A DNA stretch of 64,000 nt from Verrucomicrobiota bacterium (lineage in GTDB: Bacteria; Verrucomicrobiota; Verrucomicrobiia; Limisphaerales; JADJPG01): the NCBI GenBank assembly GCA_016713365.1, contig JADJPG010000011.1, positions 1 through 64,000 of the forward strand, in the 5' to 3' direction. The notes beneath the pieces were generated by a model. That model ran no database searches. It was given only the letters and a program-made list of their open reading frames with translations, and was not told where the DNA came from. A program made the translations under genes and the position numbers. Of the stretch, positions 28,594 through 36,694 are shown one piece after another. Position 1 is the stretch's first letter, and each line of letters begins with the position of its first letter.

Positions 28594-31109
28594 TTCCGTT
28601 GCCGCGCAGATTTATTGCCGCGCTGGCGCTCACCTTCCTCAGTGGTGCTGCCGGTCTCGCTCACCAGGTGCTTTGGACTCGACGCATGGTCGACGTCCTC
28701 GGCGCCAATGCGGACACGTTCTCCAAAGTCGTCGGAGCCTTCTTCATCGGCCTGGCCGCGGGCGCGTGGGTGGCTTCTCGTGACCGGTCGGTAAGGGGCC
28801 GTTTCTGGAAACGCGTCGCCGCCGCCGAGGTTGCCGTCGCTCTGCTTGCGCTGCCGGTTTTGTTTTCCATGGACCTCGCGGAGTCGCTGGCGATGCGCCC
28901 GGCGGTCAGCGCGGGAATGAAATGGATTCTCCCGCTCCTCCTCGTCGCGCCACCAGCCATCGCGATGGGACTGGTGATCCCGTGGATGGTTCGCGGACTC
29001 GCGCGCAATGAATGGTTCACGGGCGCACACGCTGTCTGGCTGTATGCGGTGAACACGTTTGGCGGGGTCGCGGGAATACTTTTCGTTGTCGCTCTTGGGC
29101 TGCCTCAGCTGGGATTGACCGGCGCCGGGCTGGTGGCGGTGGTTCTCAATCTGGTGGTCGCCGGCGGCGCGTTTGTGATGAGTAATCGCGGAGCGAGAAA
29201 CAACCCGGAGTTGCCATCCGAGGTCGCGCCACGGGAACGGGACGTTTCGACGCGATGGATTGGACCCGTGATGGCGATGGCGTCAGGATTTCTCGTGCTC
29301 TCGCTGGAGGTGATTCTTCAGCATCAGCTGGCGCAGGTCACCATCAACTCCTTCTTTTCCAGCGCCACGGTTCTCGCGCTGGTGTTGGTCTCGCTGACCC
29401 TGGCGGCGCTCGTACTGCCGTGGCTCGTGAGTCTGGCGGGTGATGAACGACGCGCCTTGAACTGGGCGTTGATCCTTTCCGTGATGTGTTGTGCGGCCCA
29501 GCCCTTCCTCCTGTTTGCGATGCGGGGCGGAGTGAAGATTCTCCCCTACGAACTGCCCGCGCTGGAATATTTTCGTGAAGTGTTGGAGCTCGGGTTGGTC
29601 GCAATCTGTCCGGTGTTCTTTGCCAGCGGATTGATCTTTCCACTGCTCCTGCGCTCGGTCGCCGCGGTGGAGGGCGGTCGCCGCGTCGGCTCATTACTGG
29701 CCTGGAACGGAGTGGGCGGATGGCTCGGCGCGGAGTTGGGGCAGGCTTGGATTGCTCCCGCGTTCGGTCTCTGGGCCAGCGTGACAACGATTGCGGCGCT
29801 TTATGCGATCTTGTGGTTGATCCACGAAGTGTTTTCACAGCGCACGTCTGCCGCGCCTGCTGCGAGGAGCGGTTTCCTCGTCCGTGGCGCGATCGTCATC
29901 GCCCTGGCTGGCGGGATGTTTATTTCATTCCGAAGCGCGTGGGCGCTGCCGAAGGCGAGTCTGGCGCCGGGCGAAAAGTTGCACGCTTTCAAGGTCGGCC
30001 GCGAGGGGGCGGTGGCCACGCTCGAGTGCGCACCCGGTGACTGGCGGATGCTTTTCAACAACAGCTACACGCTCGGCGGATCGCGCGCACAATACAACCA
30101 GGAGCGGCAGTCCCTCCTTCCGTTGTTGCTGCACGGCGCACCGAAATCCGTGGCAAATCTCGGCGTGGCAACGGGCAGCACGGTGGCGGGAGCGACCTTA
30201 GATCCACGGGTGGAACGGATCGATGCGGTCGAGCTGTCACCGTTGGTGCTGCAGTATGCGAGGGAGTTTTTCGGGCCGTACAATCGGGAGGTGTTCGCGG
30301 ACCCGCGCGTGCGGTTCATTCAAGAAGATGCGCGCTGGCTGATGGCGCGCGAGCGAGTGGCTTATGATGTAGTGGTGGGAGATCTGTTCCTGCCGTGGCG
30401 CACCGGGGAGGGACGCTTGTTTGCGCTCGAGCATTTCCAGAATGTGAAGCGGTCATTGAAGCCCGGGGGAATCTACTGTCAGTGGCTGCCGATGTTTCAG
30501 CTCACGCGCTCGCAGTTTGAGACGATTGCGCGCACGTTTCGACAGGTGTTCCCGGAGGCGTTTCTGGTGCGCGGCGACTTTTATGCGGAACTTCCCATTC
30601 TCGGTTTGGTGGGTGGCAGAAGCGTGCGCGAGATCAACTGGCAGCTGGTGGAGGCGGGATGCGCGCGGCTGCGGAGCGAGGGGCGAACGACGGATCCGTT
30701 GATGCGCCACAGCGACGGCGTGGCGATGTTGATGCTCGGAACACTTCCTGAGATCGAGGCCGGGCCAATCAATACTTTGGCCAACGCGTGGCTGGAGTGG
30801 GACGCCGGGCGAAATATTCTCGGCATGACGAAGCCGTGGTTCATCGGCGTACCATACGCCGAGTTTGTGCGCGACGTGCAGCGAGCCGGTCAGGCCCAGA
30901 TGCCGGAGGCTTTGCGGGACGCTCAGGAGTCCGGGCAGTTCTTTTTGACGCTGGAGATCGTGGCCAAAATGAATCTGCCCGCGCTGGAGGAGATGAAAAC
31001 CCAGGTCGCAAAGCGATTGCCTGCCAAGCTCGGCGCGGATACCGGGGCGGATTGGTCGCAATGGCCGATGCGGATCAAGCCGGTAACTGAAACAGCGACG
31101 GCTCGGTGA
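28590..31109 (+). CDS. Membrane-fused spermidine synthase-like protein
   Basis: 839 residues. The GTG at 28590 overlaps the previous stop by four bases. The N-terminal part has about twelve hydrophobic segments (FIAALALTFLSGAAGLAHQVLW, then many up to residue 460), in the manner of the MFS-like membrane domains fused to spermidine synthases. Residues from about 510 on form the soluble aminopropyltransferase/methyltransferase fold: VANLGVATGSTVAG (nucleotide site), IDAVELSPLVL with the Glu of the SAM/dcSAM pocket, and VVVGDLFLPW at the catalytic Asp position. A true spermidine synthase has the D-x-x-x-P catalytic loop; here GDLFLPW is close but the substrate is uncertain. Co-transcription with two exoproteins suggests a role in surface modification or transport rather than cytosolic polyamine synthesis. 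Confidence 0.85.
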   Translation: MIPLPRRFIAALALTFLSGAAGLAHQVLWTRRMVDVLGANADTFSKVVGAFFIGLAAGAWVASRDRSVRGRFWKRVAAAEVAVALLALPVLFSMDLAESLAMRPAVSAGMKWILPLLLVAPPAIAMGLVIPWMVRGLARNEWFTGAHAVWLYAVNTFGGVAGILFVVALGLPQLGLTGAGLVAVVLNLVVAGGAFVMSNRGARNNPELPSEVAPRERDVSTRWIGPVMAMASGFLVLSLEVILQHQLAQVTINSFFSSATVLALVLVSLTLAALVLPWLVSLAGDERRALNWALILSVMCCAAQPFLLFAMRGGVKILPYELPALEYFREVLELGLVAICPVFFASGLIFPLLLRSVAAVEGGRRVGSLLAWNGVGGWLGAELGQAWIAPAFGLWASVTTIAALYAILWLIHEVFSQRTSAAPAARSGFLVRGAIVIALAGGMFISFRSAWALPKASLAPGEKLHAFKVGREGAVATLECAPGDWRMLFNNSYTLGGSRAQYNQERQSLLPLLLHGAPKSVANLGVATGSTVAGATLDPRVERIDAVELSPLVLQYAREFFGPYNREVFADPRVRFIQEDARWLMARERVAYDVVVGDLFLPWRTGEGRLFALEHFQNVKRSLKPGGIYCQWLPMFQLTRSQFETIARTFRQVFPEAFLVRGDFYAELPILGLVGGRSVREINWQLVEAGCARLRSEGRTTDPLMRHSDGVAMLMLGTLPEIEAGPINTLANAWLEWDAGRNILGMTKPWFIGVPYAEFVRDVQRAGQAQMPEALRDAQESGQFFLTLEIVAKMNLPALEEMKTQVAKRLPAKLGADTGADWSQWPMRIKPVTETATAR

Positions 31110-31150
31110 TCGAGAATGTCCGCAGCGGATGGACGGTCTTCGAAAATGAA

Positions 31151-31172
31151 AAGCCCGTCCGAAGACGGGCTT
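31151..31172. terminator. Bidirectional rho-independent terminator
   Basis: AAGCCCGTC and GACGGGCTT form a perfect 9-bp stem with a CGAA/UUCG-type loop. Read on the minus strand it is followed by TTTTCATTTT, a good T tract for the SMP-30 gene; on the plus strand the tail TTCT is weaker. It lies between two convergent genes. Confidence 0.85.
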
Positions 31173-31214
31173 CTAAGTTGCCGAGTGGCGTGGCAGGCCA
31201 GCCAGAGATCTTGC

Positions 31215-32264
31215 TTAAAACTTCGCGCCGCGGGTCTTGGTCTTGATGCGGCACAGGAACATGTCGGCCGTGATGTAGAGCGTGGAGCCGTCGTCGCCCC
31301 AGCCGCAGTTGGCGGTCGCTTCCCCTGTGTTGATGGTGCCGAGGTGCTTGCCATCGGGCGAAAAGACCAGCACGCCGCCGGGGCCGGTGGCGAAAAGATT
31401 GCCCTTTGCGTCTACTTTCAGTCCATCGGGCAGCCCTTTGCGGGCCGGGCCGACCATGCTGGTGGCGTCAAAGAACACGCGGCCGTTGGCAATGGAGCCA
31501 TCGGCCTGAACATCGAAGGCCATCCACACGGCTTGTTTCGGGTCCGAGTTCGCAACGTAAAGCGTCTTCTCGTCCGGCGAAAACGCGATGCCGTTCGGGC
31601 GGGTCATCTGGTCGGTCAGCAGGGTGACTTCACCGTTTGGCTTCAACCGGTAAACGCCTTGGAAAGAAATCTCCTTCTTCGGATCGTTGACGTTGCCCAC
31701 CAATCCGTACGGAGGATCCGTAAAGTAGAGGTCGCCATTGGATTTGTAGGCGAGGTCGTTCGGGCTGTTGAATCGCTTGCCGTTAAACTTGTCCGCCAGC
31801 GTGACGTGTTTTCCGTTCTTCTCGACGCGTCCCACGCGACGGTCACCGTGTTCACACAGCACGAGACGGCCCTGCGAATTGGTGGTAAGGCCATTCGAGC
31901 CCGGTTCGCCGCCGCGCGGTTCGGCGCCGGTGTAACCGCTGGGGTGGAGGTAAACGCTCACACCCTCGCCTTCCTTCCAGCGGTAGACGGTATTGCTCGG
32001 CACATCCGAGAAGACAACGTATCCGCCGGGCTTTATCCACACTGGGCCTTCCGACCAGTCGAAGCCCGACGCGAGTTTTTGAATCGGCGCGGTCAGATCG
32101 ATCAGCGTGAAAAACTTCGGGTCATTGACTTCGAGGCTGCCAAATGTTTCGCCGCTGTGGGCGCGAACGTTGGCCGGCAAAGGCAGTGGCTTGGAATGCT
32201 GGCAGCCGGTGATGGCAAGCGCGGCGAGGGCAAACGAAGACGTGATGAGTCGGATGGCGTTCAT
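31215..32264 (-). CDS. SMP-30/gluconolactonase-family lipoprotein
   Basis: 349 residues. The lipobox LAALAITGC gives an acylated Cys near residue 21. The rest is a six-bladed SMP-30/gluconolactonase/LRE-type propeller: GFDWSEGPVW with the metal-binding Glu, NGLTTNSQGRLVLCEHGDRR, RFNSPNDLAYKSNGDLYFTD with the Asn of the metal site, MTRPNGIAFSPDEKTLYVA and LPDGLKVDAKGNLFAT with the catalytic Asp. Exported lactonases of this type are frequent in Verrucomicrobia and Planctomycetes and act on sugar lactones. It is the last of three minus-strand genes and ends in a strong terminator. Confidence 0.92.
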   Translation of the reverse strand: MNAIRLITSSFALAALAITGCQHSKPLPLPANVRAHSGETFGSLEVNDPKFFTLIDLTAPIQKLASGFDWSEGPVWIKPGGYVVFSDVPSNTVYRWKEGEGVSVYLHPSGYTGAEPRGGEPGSNGLTTNSQGRLVLCEHGDRRVGRVEKNGKHVTLADKFNGKRFNSPNDLAYKSNGDLYFTDPPYGLVGNVNDPKKEISFQGVYRLKPNGEVTLLTDQMTRPNGIAFSPDEKTLYVANSDPKQAVWMAFDVQADGSIANGRVFFDATSMVGPARKGLPDGLKVDAKGNLFATGPGGVLVFSPDGKHLGTINTGEATANCGWGDDGSTLYITADMFLCRIKTKTRGAKF

Positions 32265-32333
32265 AGTGCGTCGTGATTGAGCGTAGAGTTAGGAGCCAAC
32301 GCCGAGGGCGTCAAGCATCCAGTCGAACAGCGG

Positions 32334-33578
32334 CTACAGGCGCAGGAAGATTCTCCGCTGGTAGAGGAACCAAACCAGCCACAAGCCGATGCCGATTTCG
32401 CCGAAGGAGATCATCAGGTCGCCGAAGCCGTTGGTCACGTGCGTGTCGAAGAATGCCTTCACATCGGTTCCAAACAGGCGCGATGCGACACGACGGAAAC
32501 CGAGGAGATTGTCGGCGAGGTAAACGGTGATCGCGTTCATTCCGTACCAAACGAACGGCTGGCACCACGACTGTTTCTTCCACACGTCGATGACAAGATA
32601 GAACGCGCCGAGCAGAATCGTGCTGTAGCCCGCGGTCACGAGGACGAAAGACGAGGTCCAGATCTTCTTGATGACCGGGAACTGTGTTCCCCAAACAAAA
32701 CCTGCGATCACTGACACCGCGCCGGCGGAAAGCAGCAACGTGACCTTCTTTCGGTCGTCCACGCGTTGATTCCTCAACAACAGCCCGGCCAATACGCCAA
32801 GCAGGCAGCTCGCGATCGCGGGCAGCGTGCTGAGCAGACCTTCCGGATCGTAAATCTTGTCGTGCTTCCGGCCGGGGAGATATTTGGAATCGAGGTAATT
32901 CGCCAGATTCAGTCCGGGCTCGAAGTTTCCAGTCAGCGTGTTCGTGGTGCTCCAGTTCAATTGCGACACATTGGTGGCCGTCATTTGGGTGCTCACCAGT
33001 TCGCCGGTCGAAGTCACGGGTCGCAAATCGGGAACCGGGACGAAACTCATCAGCGCCCAGTAACCGACCAGAAGGCCTCCGGCGATCCCGGCGATGCCGC
33101 GCCATTTGTCGCGCAACAAGCAGAATACCAGCGCGGCGCCGAGGTAGCACAGGGCGATTCGATTCAGAACCCCGAGCAGCCGGATGTCCGGCCAGGCATT
33201 GGTGAAGCCGCCGGAGTAAAACAGCGCCACCGCGAACATGATCGCGAACCGGGTGAACACGCGCTTTAACGCACCGTTCATTCCGTGCTGGTCGATCGCC
33301 TTGTTCAGTGAAAACACGATCGACACTCCGACGATGAAAACAAACAGCGGAAAGATCAGGTCGTAGAAATGGAACCCGGCCCACTCCACGTGAGTCAGTT
33401 GGCGGGTGAGCGAATCAAGAAAAGGATTATTTACTGTCTTGCTGGCGGGGTCTTTGCCGAGTTCACGCAATGCTGACGCCAGCGCGTCGCCGCCCATGAT
33501 CCAAAACATGTCGAAGCCGCGCAGGGCATCGAGCGACATCAGGCGGGACGGGGCGGGGGACTTGGTTTCGTTCGACAT
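32334..33578 (-). CDS. NagX/HGSNAT-like membrane acyltransferase
   Basis: 414 residues with about ten hydrophobic segments. The N-terminus RLMSLDALRGFDMFWIMGGD, the HFYDLIFPLFVFIVGVSIVFSL segment and the C-terminal WYGMNAITVYLADNLL place it with the DUF5009/heparan-alpha-glucosaminide N-acetyltransferase (HGSNAT, NagX, YeiB-like) group. These move an acetyl group across the membrane to an amino sugar. The conserved histidine of the family could be that in LTHVEWAGFHFYDLIFP. A gap of 35 bases separates it from the upstream propeller gene, so an operon of three genes for sugar handling is likely. Confidence 0.88.
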   Translation of the reverse strand: MSNETKSPAPSRLMSLDALRGFDMFWIMGGDALASALRELGKDPASKTVNNPFLDSLTRQLTHVEWAGFHFYDLIFPLFVFIVGVSIVFSLNKAIDQHGMNGALKRVFTRFAIMFAVALFYSGGFTNAWPDIRLLGVLNRIALCYLGAALVFCLLRDKWRGIAGIAGGLLVGYWALMSFVPVPDLRPVTSTGELVSTQMTATNVSQLNWSTTNTLTGNFEPGLNLANYLDSKYLPGRKHDKIYDPEGLLSTLPAIASCLLGVLAGLLLRNQRVDDRKKVTLLLSAGAVSVIAGFVWGTQFPVIKKIWTSSFVLVTAGYSTILLGAFYLVIDVWKKQSWCQPFVWYGMNAITVYLADNLLGFRRVASRLFGTDVKAFFDTHVTNGFGDLMISFGEIGIGLWLVWFLYQRRIFLRL

Positions 33579-33613
33579 GGGGTGAAGTGTTTTTGAGAAG
33601 AGCAGGTCGAGGC

Positions 33614-34876
33614 TTATGGCTTTGGTGAAGTGGTAGCGCGTAAATCGAAACAGCCAAGCTTGTCCTTGCTGCGCGCGTAGAAGAATCCATCGGCGACCGC
33701 GGGATGCGCGCGAACGGTGAACGGCAGAATCTGCGCGCGCTGTGCGGGCTTGAATCCGGTCGGGCTGGCGGGCGCTTGAATCAATTCACCGCGCTCGGTT
33801 AGGACAAGCAGTTGATCGTTCACGAGCGTCACGGTCCCGGCCTTCAAACCACTTTCGCTCCACAGAATCTTGCCGGTCTTCAACTCCACGCAACGCAGCT
33901 CGCAGCCTTGCTCCTGCCGTCCGTCGAAACCGTAGAGGAATCCATCGCGCTGGACTGCGGTCGCGTAGTGGGCGGACAATACTTCGTCCTTCGACCAGAT
34001 GACTTCGGGCGCGCCTTCCTTGAAGCGCAGCAGCGATGCGCCCGTTCCGTAGCTCGCGGAAATGAAAATGTCTTCGCCGATCACGAGCGGCGTCGCGGCG
34101 CTGACGGACGCGTGCATGGGCGGGCGCCACCCGTGGCGGAAGGCGAGCTTGCCGTGGGCGGCGTTTAGCGCGACGAACGCTTCACGGGTGATGACGAAGA
34201 TGCGCCGCTTCCCGCCGAGCGTCGCCGCGACGGGCGATGCGTAGCTCGCTTCGTCGTCCGTGGCCTGCCAGAGCACCTTTCCGGTCGCGACGTCGAATGC
34301 GACGATGCCCGCTCCGTCCTTGCCGCCGATGTTCAAGATGACGGCGTTGCCCTCGACGAGCGGCGAACAGGCAATGCCGAAGAAGCCCTTCCCGGTCTTA
34401 AACTGCGTGCGCGTGTCGATGCTCCAGAGCTTCGTGCCTTTGGTGAGATCCCACGCGGTGAAGTCGCCGTTCGCGCCGAATGTGAACACGCGTCCGTCGG
34501 CGATGGCTGGCGTGGCGCGCGGGCCTTCCTCGAAACCAAAGTCGTCTCGGTAACGCGCCGGATAATCCTCGCGCCAGAGTTCCTTGCCGGATTTCGCGTC
34601 GAGACATTCCACGACTTCCTTGCCGTCGAGCCGGTGGAAGATGATTAACTTGCCGGCGCTGACAACCGGTCCGCCAAAGCCTTCGCCGACCTTGTGCTGC
34701 CAGACGGCGGTCGGACCTTCCTTCGGCCATGTCTTGGCGAGATTGGATTGCGTGATGGAGCCGTTGCGATTCGGTCCGAGGAACTGAGGCCAGTCGGCCG
34801 CCATTGAGCAGGCCGATGCACAAAGCCACAGGCTCAGGATGCTCAACAGGTGCGCGGACATTTCGCGAGGGTTCAT
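33614..34876 (-). CDS. PQQ-like (BamB-type) beta-propeller protein
   Basis: About 420 residues. The start at 34876 (MNPREMSAHLLSILSLWL) gives a signal peptide ending SACSMAADWP; the frame is open 15 codons further. The mature part is a PQQ_2/BamB-like propeller: DWPQFLGPNRNGS, GFGGPVVSAGKLIIFHR, VVECLDAKSGKELWRE, TPAIADGRVFTFGANGDFTAWD, IVAFDVATGKVLWQ, CVELKTGKILWSE. No PQQ-dehydrogenase active-site motif is present, so it is a structural or scaffold propeller. Proteins starting DWPQFLGPxRNG are very common in Planctomycetes and Verrucomicrobia with unknown function. Confidence 0.88.
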   Translation of the reverse strand: MNPREMSAHLLSILSLWLCASACSMAADWPQFLGPNRNGSITQSNLAKTWPKEGPTAVWQHKVGEGFGGPVVSAGKLIIFHRLDGKEVVECLDAKSGKELWREDYPARYRDDFGFEEGPRATPAIADGRVFTFGANGDFTAWDLTKGTKLWSIDTRTQFKTGKGFFGIACSPLVEGNAVILNIGGKDGAGIVAFDVATGKVLWQATDDEASYASPVAATLGGKRRIFVITREAFVALNAAHGKLAFRHGWRPPMHASVSAATPLVIGEDIFISASYGTGASLLRFKEGAPEVIWSKDEVLSAHYATAVQRDGFLYGFDGRQEQGCELRCVELKTGKILWSESGLKAGTVTLVNDQLLVLTERGELIQAPASPTGFKPAQRAQILPFTVRAHPAVADGFFYARSKDKLGCFDLRATTSPKP

Positions 34877-35013
34877 TCGGACGACGAGTGCGAGAGTGGC
34901 GGTTGAACGAGGCTGCTTCAAGCGAGTTTTGTATCGCCATGCGCTGCGCGCTGCGTTGGAATCTCTCGAAATACAGCACTATCTGAAAACGATTTGATCC
35001 GAGACCGACGCGC

Positions 35014-36045
35014 ATGACCACCGACCCGCAAACCAAGCCCGCCACCGATGCCGACCTGCAAGCGGTGAACGATCTCAAAGCCTCGTGCGCACGCATCAAG
35101 GCCGAGCTCGCGAAAGTCATCGTCGGCCAGGAAGACGTCGTTGAGGAAGTGCTCATCGCCATCCTTACGCGCAGCCACGCGCTGCTCGTCGGTGTGCCGG
35201 GGCTCGCGAAGACGCTCCTCGTTTCGTCGCTGGCGCAAACGTTGCACCTCGGCTTCAAGCGCATTCAGTTCACGCCGGACTTGATGCCGAGCGACATCAC
35301 GGGCACGGAAGTGATTTTCCAGGACCCGGCGACGGGCGCGCGAGAGTTCCGGTTCCTCAAGGGACCGATCTTCGCGAACATGATTCTCGCGGACGAGATC
35401 AACCGCACTCCGCCGAAGACACAAGCCGCGATGCTTGAGGCGATGCAGGAGCGCAAGGTTACTGTGGGCGGCACGGACCATAAATTGCCCGAGCCGTTCT
35501 TCGTGCTCGCGACGCAGAATCCCATTGAACAGGAGGGTACGTATCCGCTGCCCGAGGCGCAGCTCGACCGCTTCATGTTCATGATTCACGTCGATTACCC
35601 GAGCGCGGACGAGGAGCTCCAGATCATGAAGATGGCGACCGGCGTGGGTGGCGAGAAGCCGACGGCGGTTATTACCGAGCAGGAGATTCTGAACCTTCAA
35701 CAAGTCGTCCGTCGCATGCCGGTGGCGGATCACGTCTTCGCCTACGCCGAGAAGCTCGTGCGTGTGACGCGTCCGAAGACCGGTGAAGCGCTCGACTTCT
35801 GCAAGAAGTGGCTGACGTGGGGTGCCGGTCCGCGCGCCGGCCTGAATCTCATCCTCGCCGCGAAAGCCCGCGCGATGCTCAACGGTCAATACTATGTGAG
35901 TTGCGATGATATCGCCGCCGTGGCGCTGCCGATCTTCCGTCATCGTCTGATGCCGAACTTCTCCGCTCAAAGCGAAGGCGTGACCAGCGACGACATCACC
36001 AGGAAGATTCTCGAAGTCGTGCCGAAGGATGAGAAGCTGCAATGA
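35014..36045 (+). CDS. MoxR-family AAA+ ATPase
   Basis: 343 residues. Walker A is GVPGLAKT, Walker B ILADEINR, sensor 1 in LATQNPIEQEGTYPLPEAQLD and the C-terminal lid has RAGLNLILAAKARAML. This is a canonical MoxR chaperone ATPase, which with DUF58 and VWA proteins assembles or activates other proteins. It is the first gene of a MoxR/DUF58/VWA locus. Its stop codon (TGA, 36043-36045) lies inside the left arm of an inverted repeat (see the cassette at 36041-36680), which separates it from the DUF58 gene by about 650 bases. Confidence 0.95.
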   Translation: MTTDPQTKPATDADLQAVNDLKASCARIKAELAKVIVGQEDVVEEVLIAILTRSHALLVGVPGLAKTLLVSSLAQTLHLGFKRIQFTPDLMPSDITGTEVIFQDPATGAREFRFLKGPIFANMILADEINRTPPKTQAAMLEAMQERKVTVGGTDHKLPEPFFVLATQNPIEQEGTYPLPEAQLDRFMFMIHVDYPSADEELQIMKMATGVGGEKPTAVITEQEILNLQQVVRRMPVADHVFAYAEKLVRVTRPKTGEALDFCKKWLTWGAGPRAGLNLILAAKARAMLNGQYYVSCDDIAAVALPIFRHRLMPNFSAQSEGVTSDDITRKILEVVPKDEKLQ

Positions 36046-36083
36046 CCAATGTTCAATGACGCAATGACCAGTGAATGACGAAT
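36041..36083 (+). repeat. Left arm of S23 cassette
   Basis: Built from iterated CAATGAC/CAATGTT/CAGTGAATGAC units with a period of 7-8 bases. It supplies the moxR stop codon and the upstream GTG start option of the S23 gene. Confidence 0.75.
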
Positions 36084-36088
36084 TCTCA

Positions 36089-36568
36089 ATGGACGAAGGC
36101 CGAACAAATCGGGGCGACAATGAGTCCTGGGAGGAGGATTCAAGATATCCCGAGGTCAGTGCTGAAGCCTTCGAGTTGAGGGAAGGGCCGGACGGGCGTC
36201 CCCAGTTTCCTTTCGACTTGGAGGAACGGACTTCGAAGTTCGGCGAGGCGATTATCCGTTTCACTCAGAAGATTCCTCGCTCGCCTGGAAATGACCGTCT
36301 CATCGGGCAATTGGTCGGATGCGGAACGAGCGTTGGCGCAAACTACTGTGAGGCTGATGAAGCGGTCTCCAAGAAGGAATTCGCTGTGAAGATTGGCACC
36401 TGCAAGAAGGAGGCTCGCGAAACTAAGTTCTTTCTCCGAATGACGGCGACGGCTGTTCCGGACCTTAAAGTGGAAGCGCGCCAGTTGTGGCGTGAAGCGC
36501 GGGAGTTGCACCTGATCTTTGCCCGCATTTATCGGACCTGCAAGGAAGGCGGAGGGAGTGGGCAATGA
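36089..36568 (+). CDS. S23/IVP-family four-helix-bundle protein
   Basis: 159 residues from the ATG at 36089; a GTG at 36071 inside the repeat is a longer option. After an acidic N-terminal extension of about 40 residues the family core begins: PFDLEERTSKFGEAIIRFTQ, GNDRLIGQLVGCGTSVGANY, EADEAVSKKEFAVKIGTCKK, EARETKFFLRM. This is the four-helix-bundle protein (IVS-encoded protein, TIGR02436 type) first found in intervening sequences of 23S rRNA. It forms pentamers and has basic surfaces; nucleic-acid binding is suspected. It is unrelated to the MoxR/DUF58 genes on either side. The N-terminal extension is longer than usual (typical length about 120). Confidence 0.88.
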   Translation: MDEGRTNRGDNESWEEDSRYPEVSAEAFELREGPDGRPQFPFDLEERTSKFGEAIIRFTQKIPRSPGNDRLIGQLVGCGTSVGANYCEADEAVSKKEFAVKIGTCKKEARETKFFLRMTATAVPDLKVEARQLWREARELHLIFARIYRTCKEGGGSGQ

Positions 36569-36593
36569 CCAATGACGCGATGACCAATGTCCA
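36563..36593 (+). repeat. Internal copy of the left arm
   Basis: GCAATGACCAATG followed by ACGCGATGACCAATG repeats the left arm in the same orientation. It contains the stop codon of the S23 gene and can pair with the right arm as well. Confidence 0.65.
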
Positions 36594-36630
36594 GAGGGAG
36601 CGATTGCCTGAGTGCCGTTGCGTTTGGCGT

Positions 36631-36680
36631 AGGTCATTCGTCATTCCCTGGTCATTGAACATTGGTCATTGGTCATTCGG
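36631..36680 (-). repeat. Right arm of S23 cassette
   Basis: Made of GTCATT-type units; 36651-36670 is the perfect complement of the first 20 bases of the left arm. It ends 14 bases before the DUF58 start. Confidence 0.75.
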
Positions 36681-36694
36681 TCCATCGAGGTAGC

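Larger units (their letters stand above)
36041..36680. mobile_element. S23/IVP cassette with inverted-repeat arms
   Basis: A gene for an S23-type four-helix bundle protein is bracketed by inverted repeats and inserted between moxR and the DUF58 gene. AATGACCAATGTTCAATGAC at 36041-36060 is the exact reverse complement of 36651-36670, and after an 8-base offset CAGTGAATGACGAAT (36069-36083) matches the complement of 36631-36650 with one mismatch. A further copy of the left arm in direct orientation lies at 36563-36593, just after the S23 stop. A transcript across the locus could fold these arms together. The arrangement recalls the hairpin-flanked S23 intervening sequences known inside 23S rRNA genes, here in a protein-coding operon. 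Confidence 0.7.

Noticed and set aside
36563..36680. CRISPR-like array at the repeats around the S23 gene
   Set aside because: The units are 7-8 bases, inverted, and lack regular spacers; there are no cas genes.
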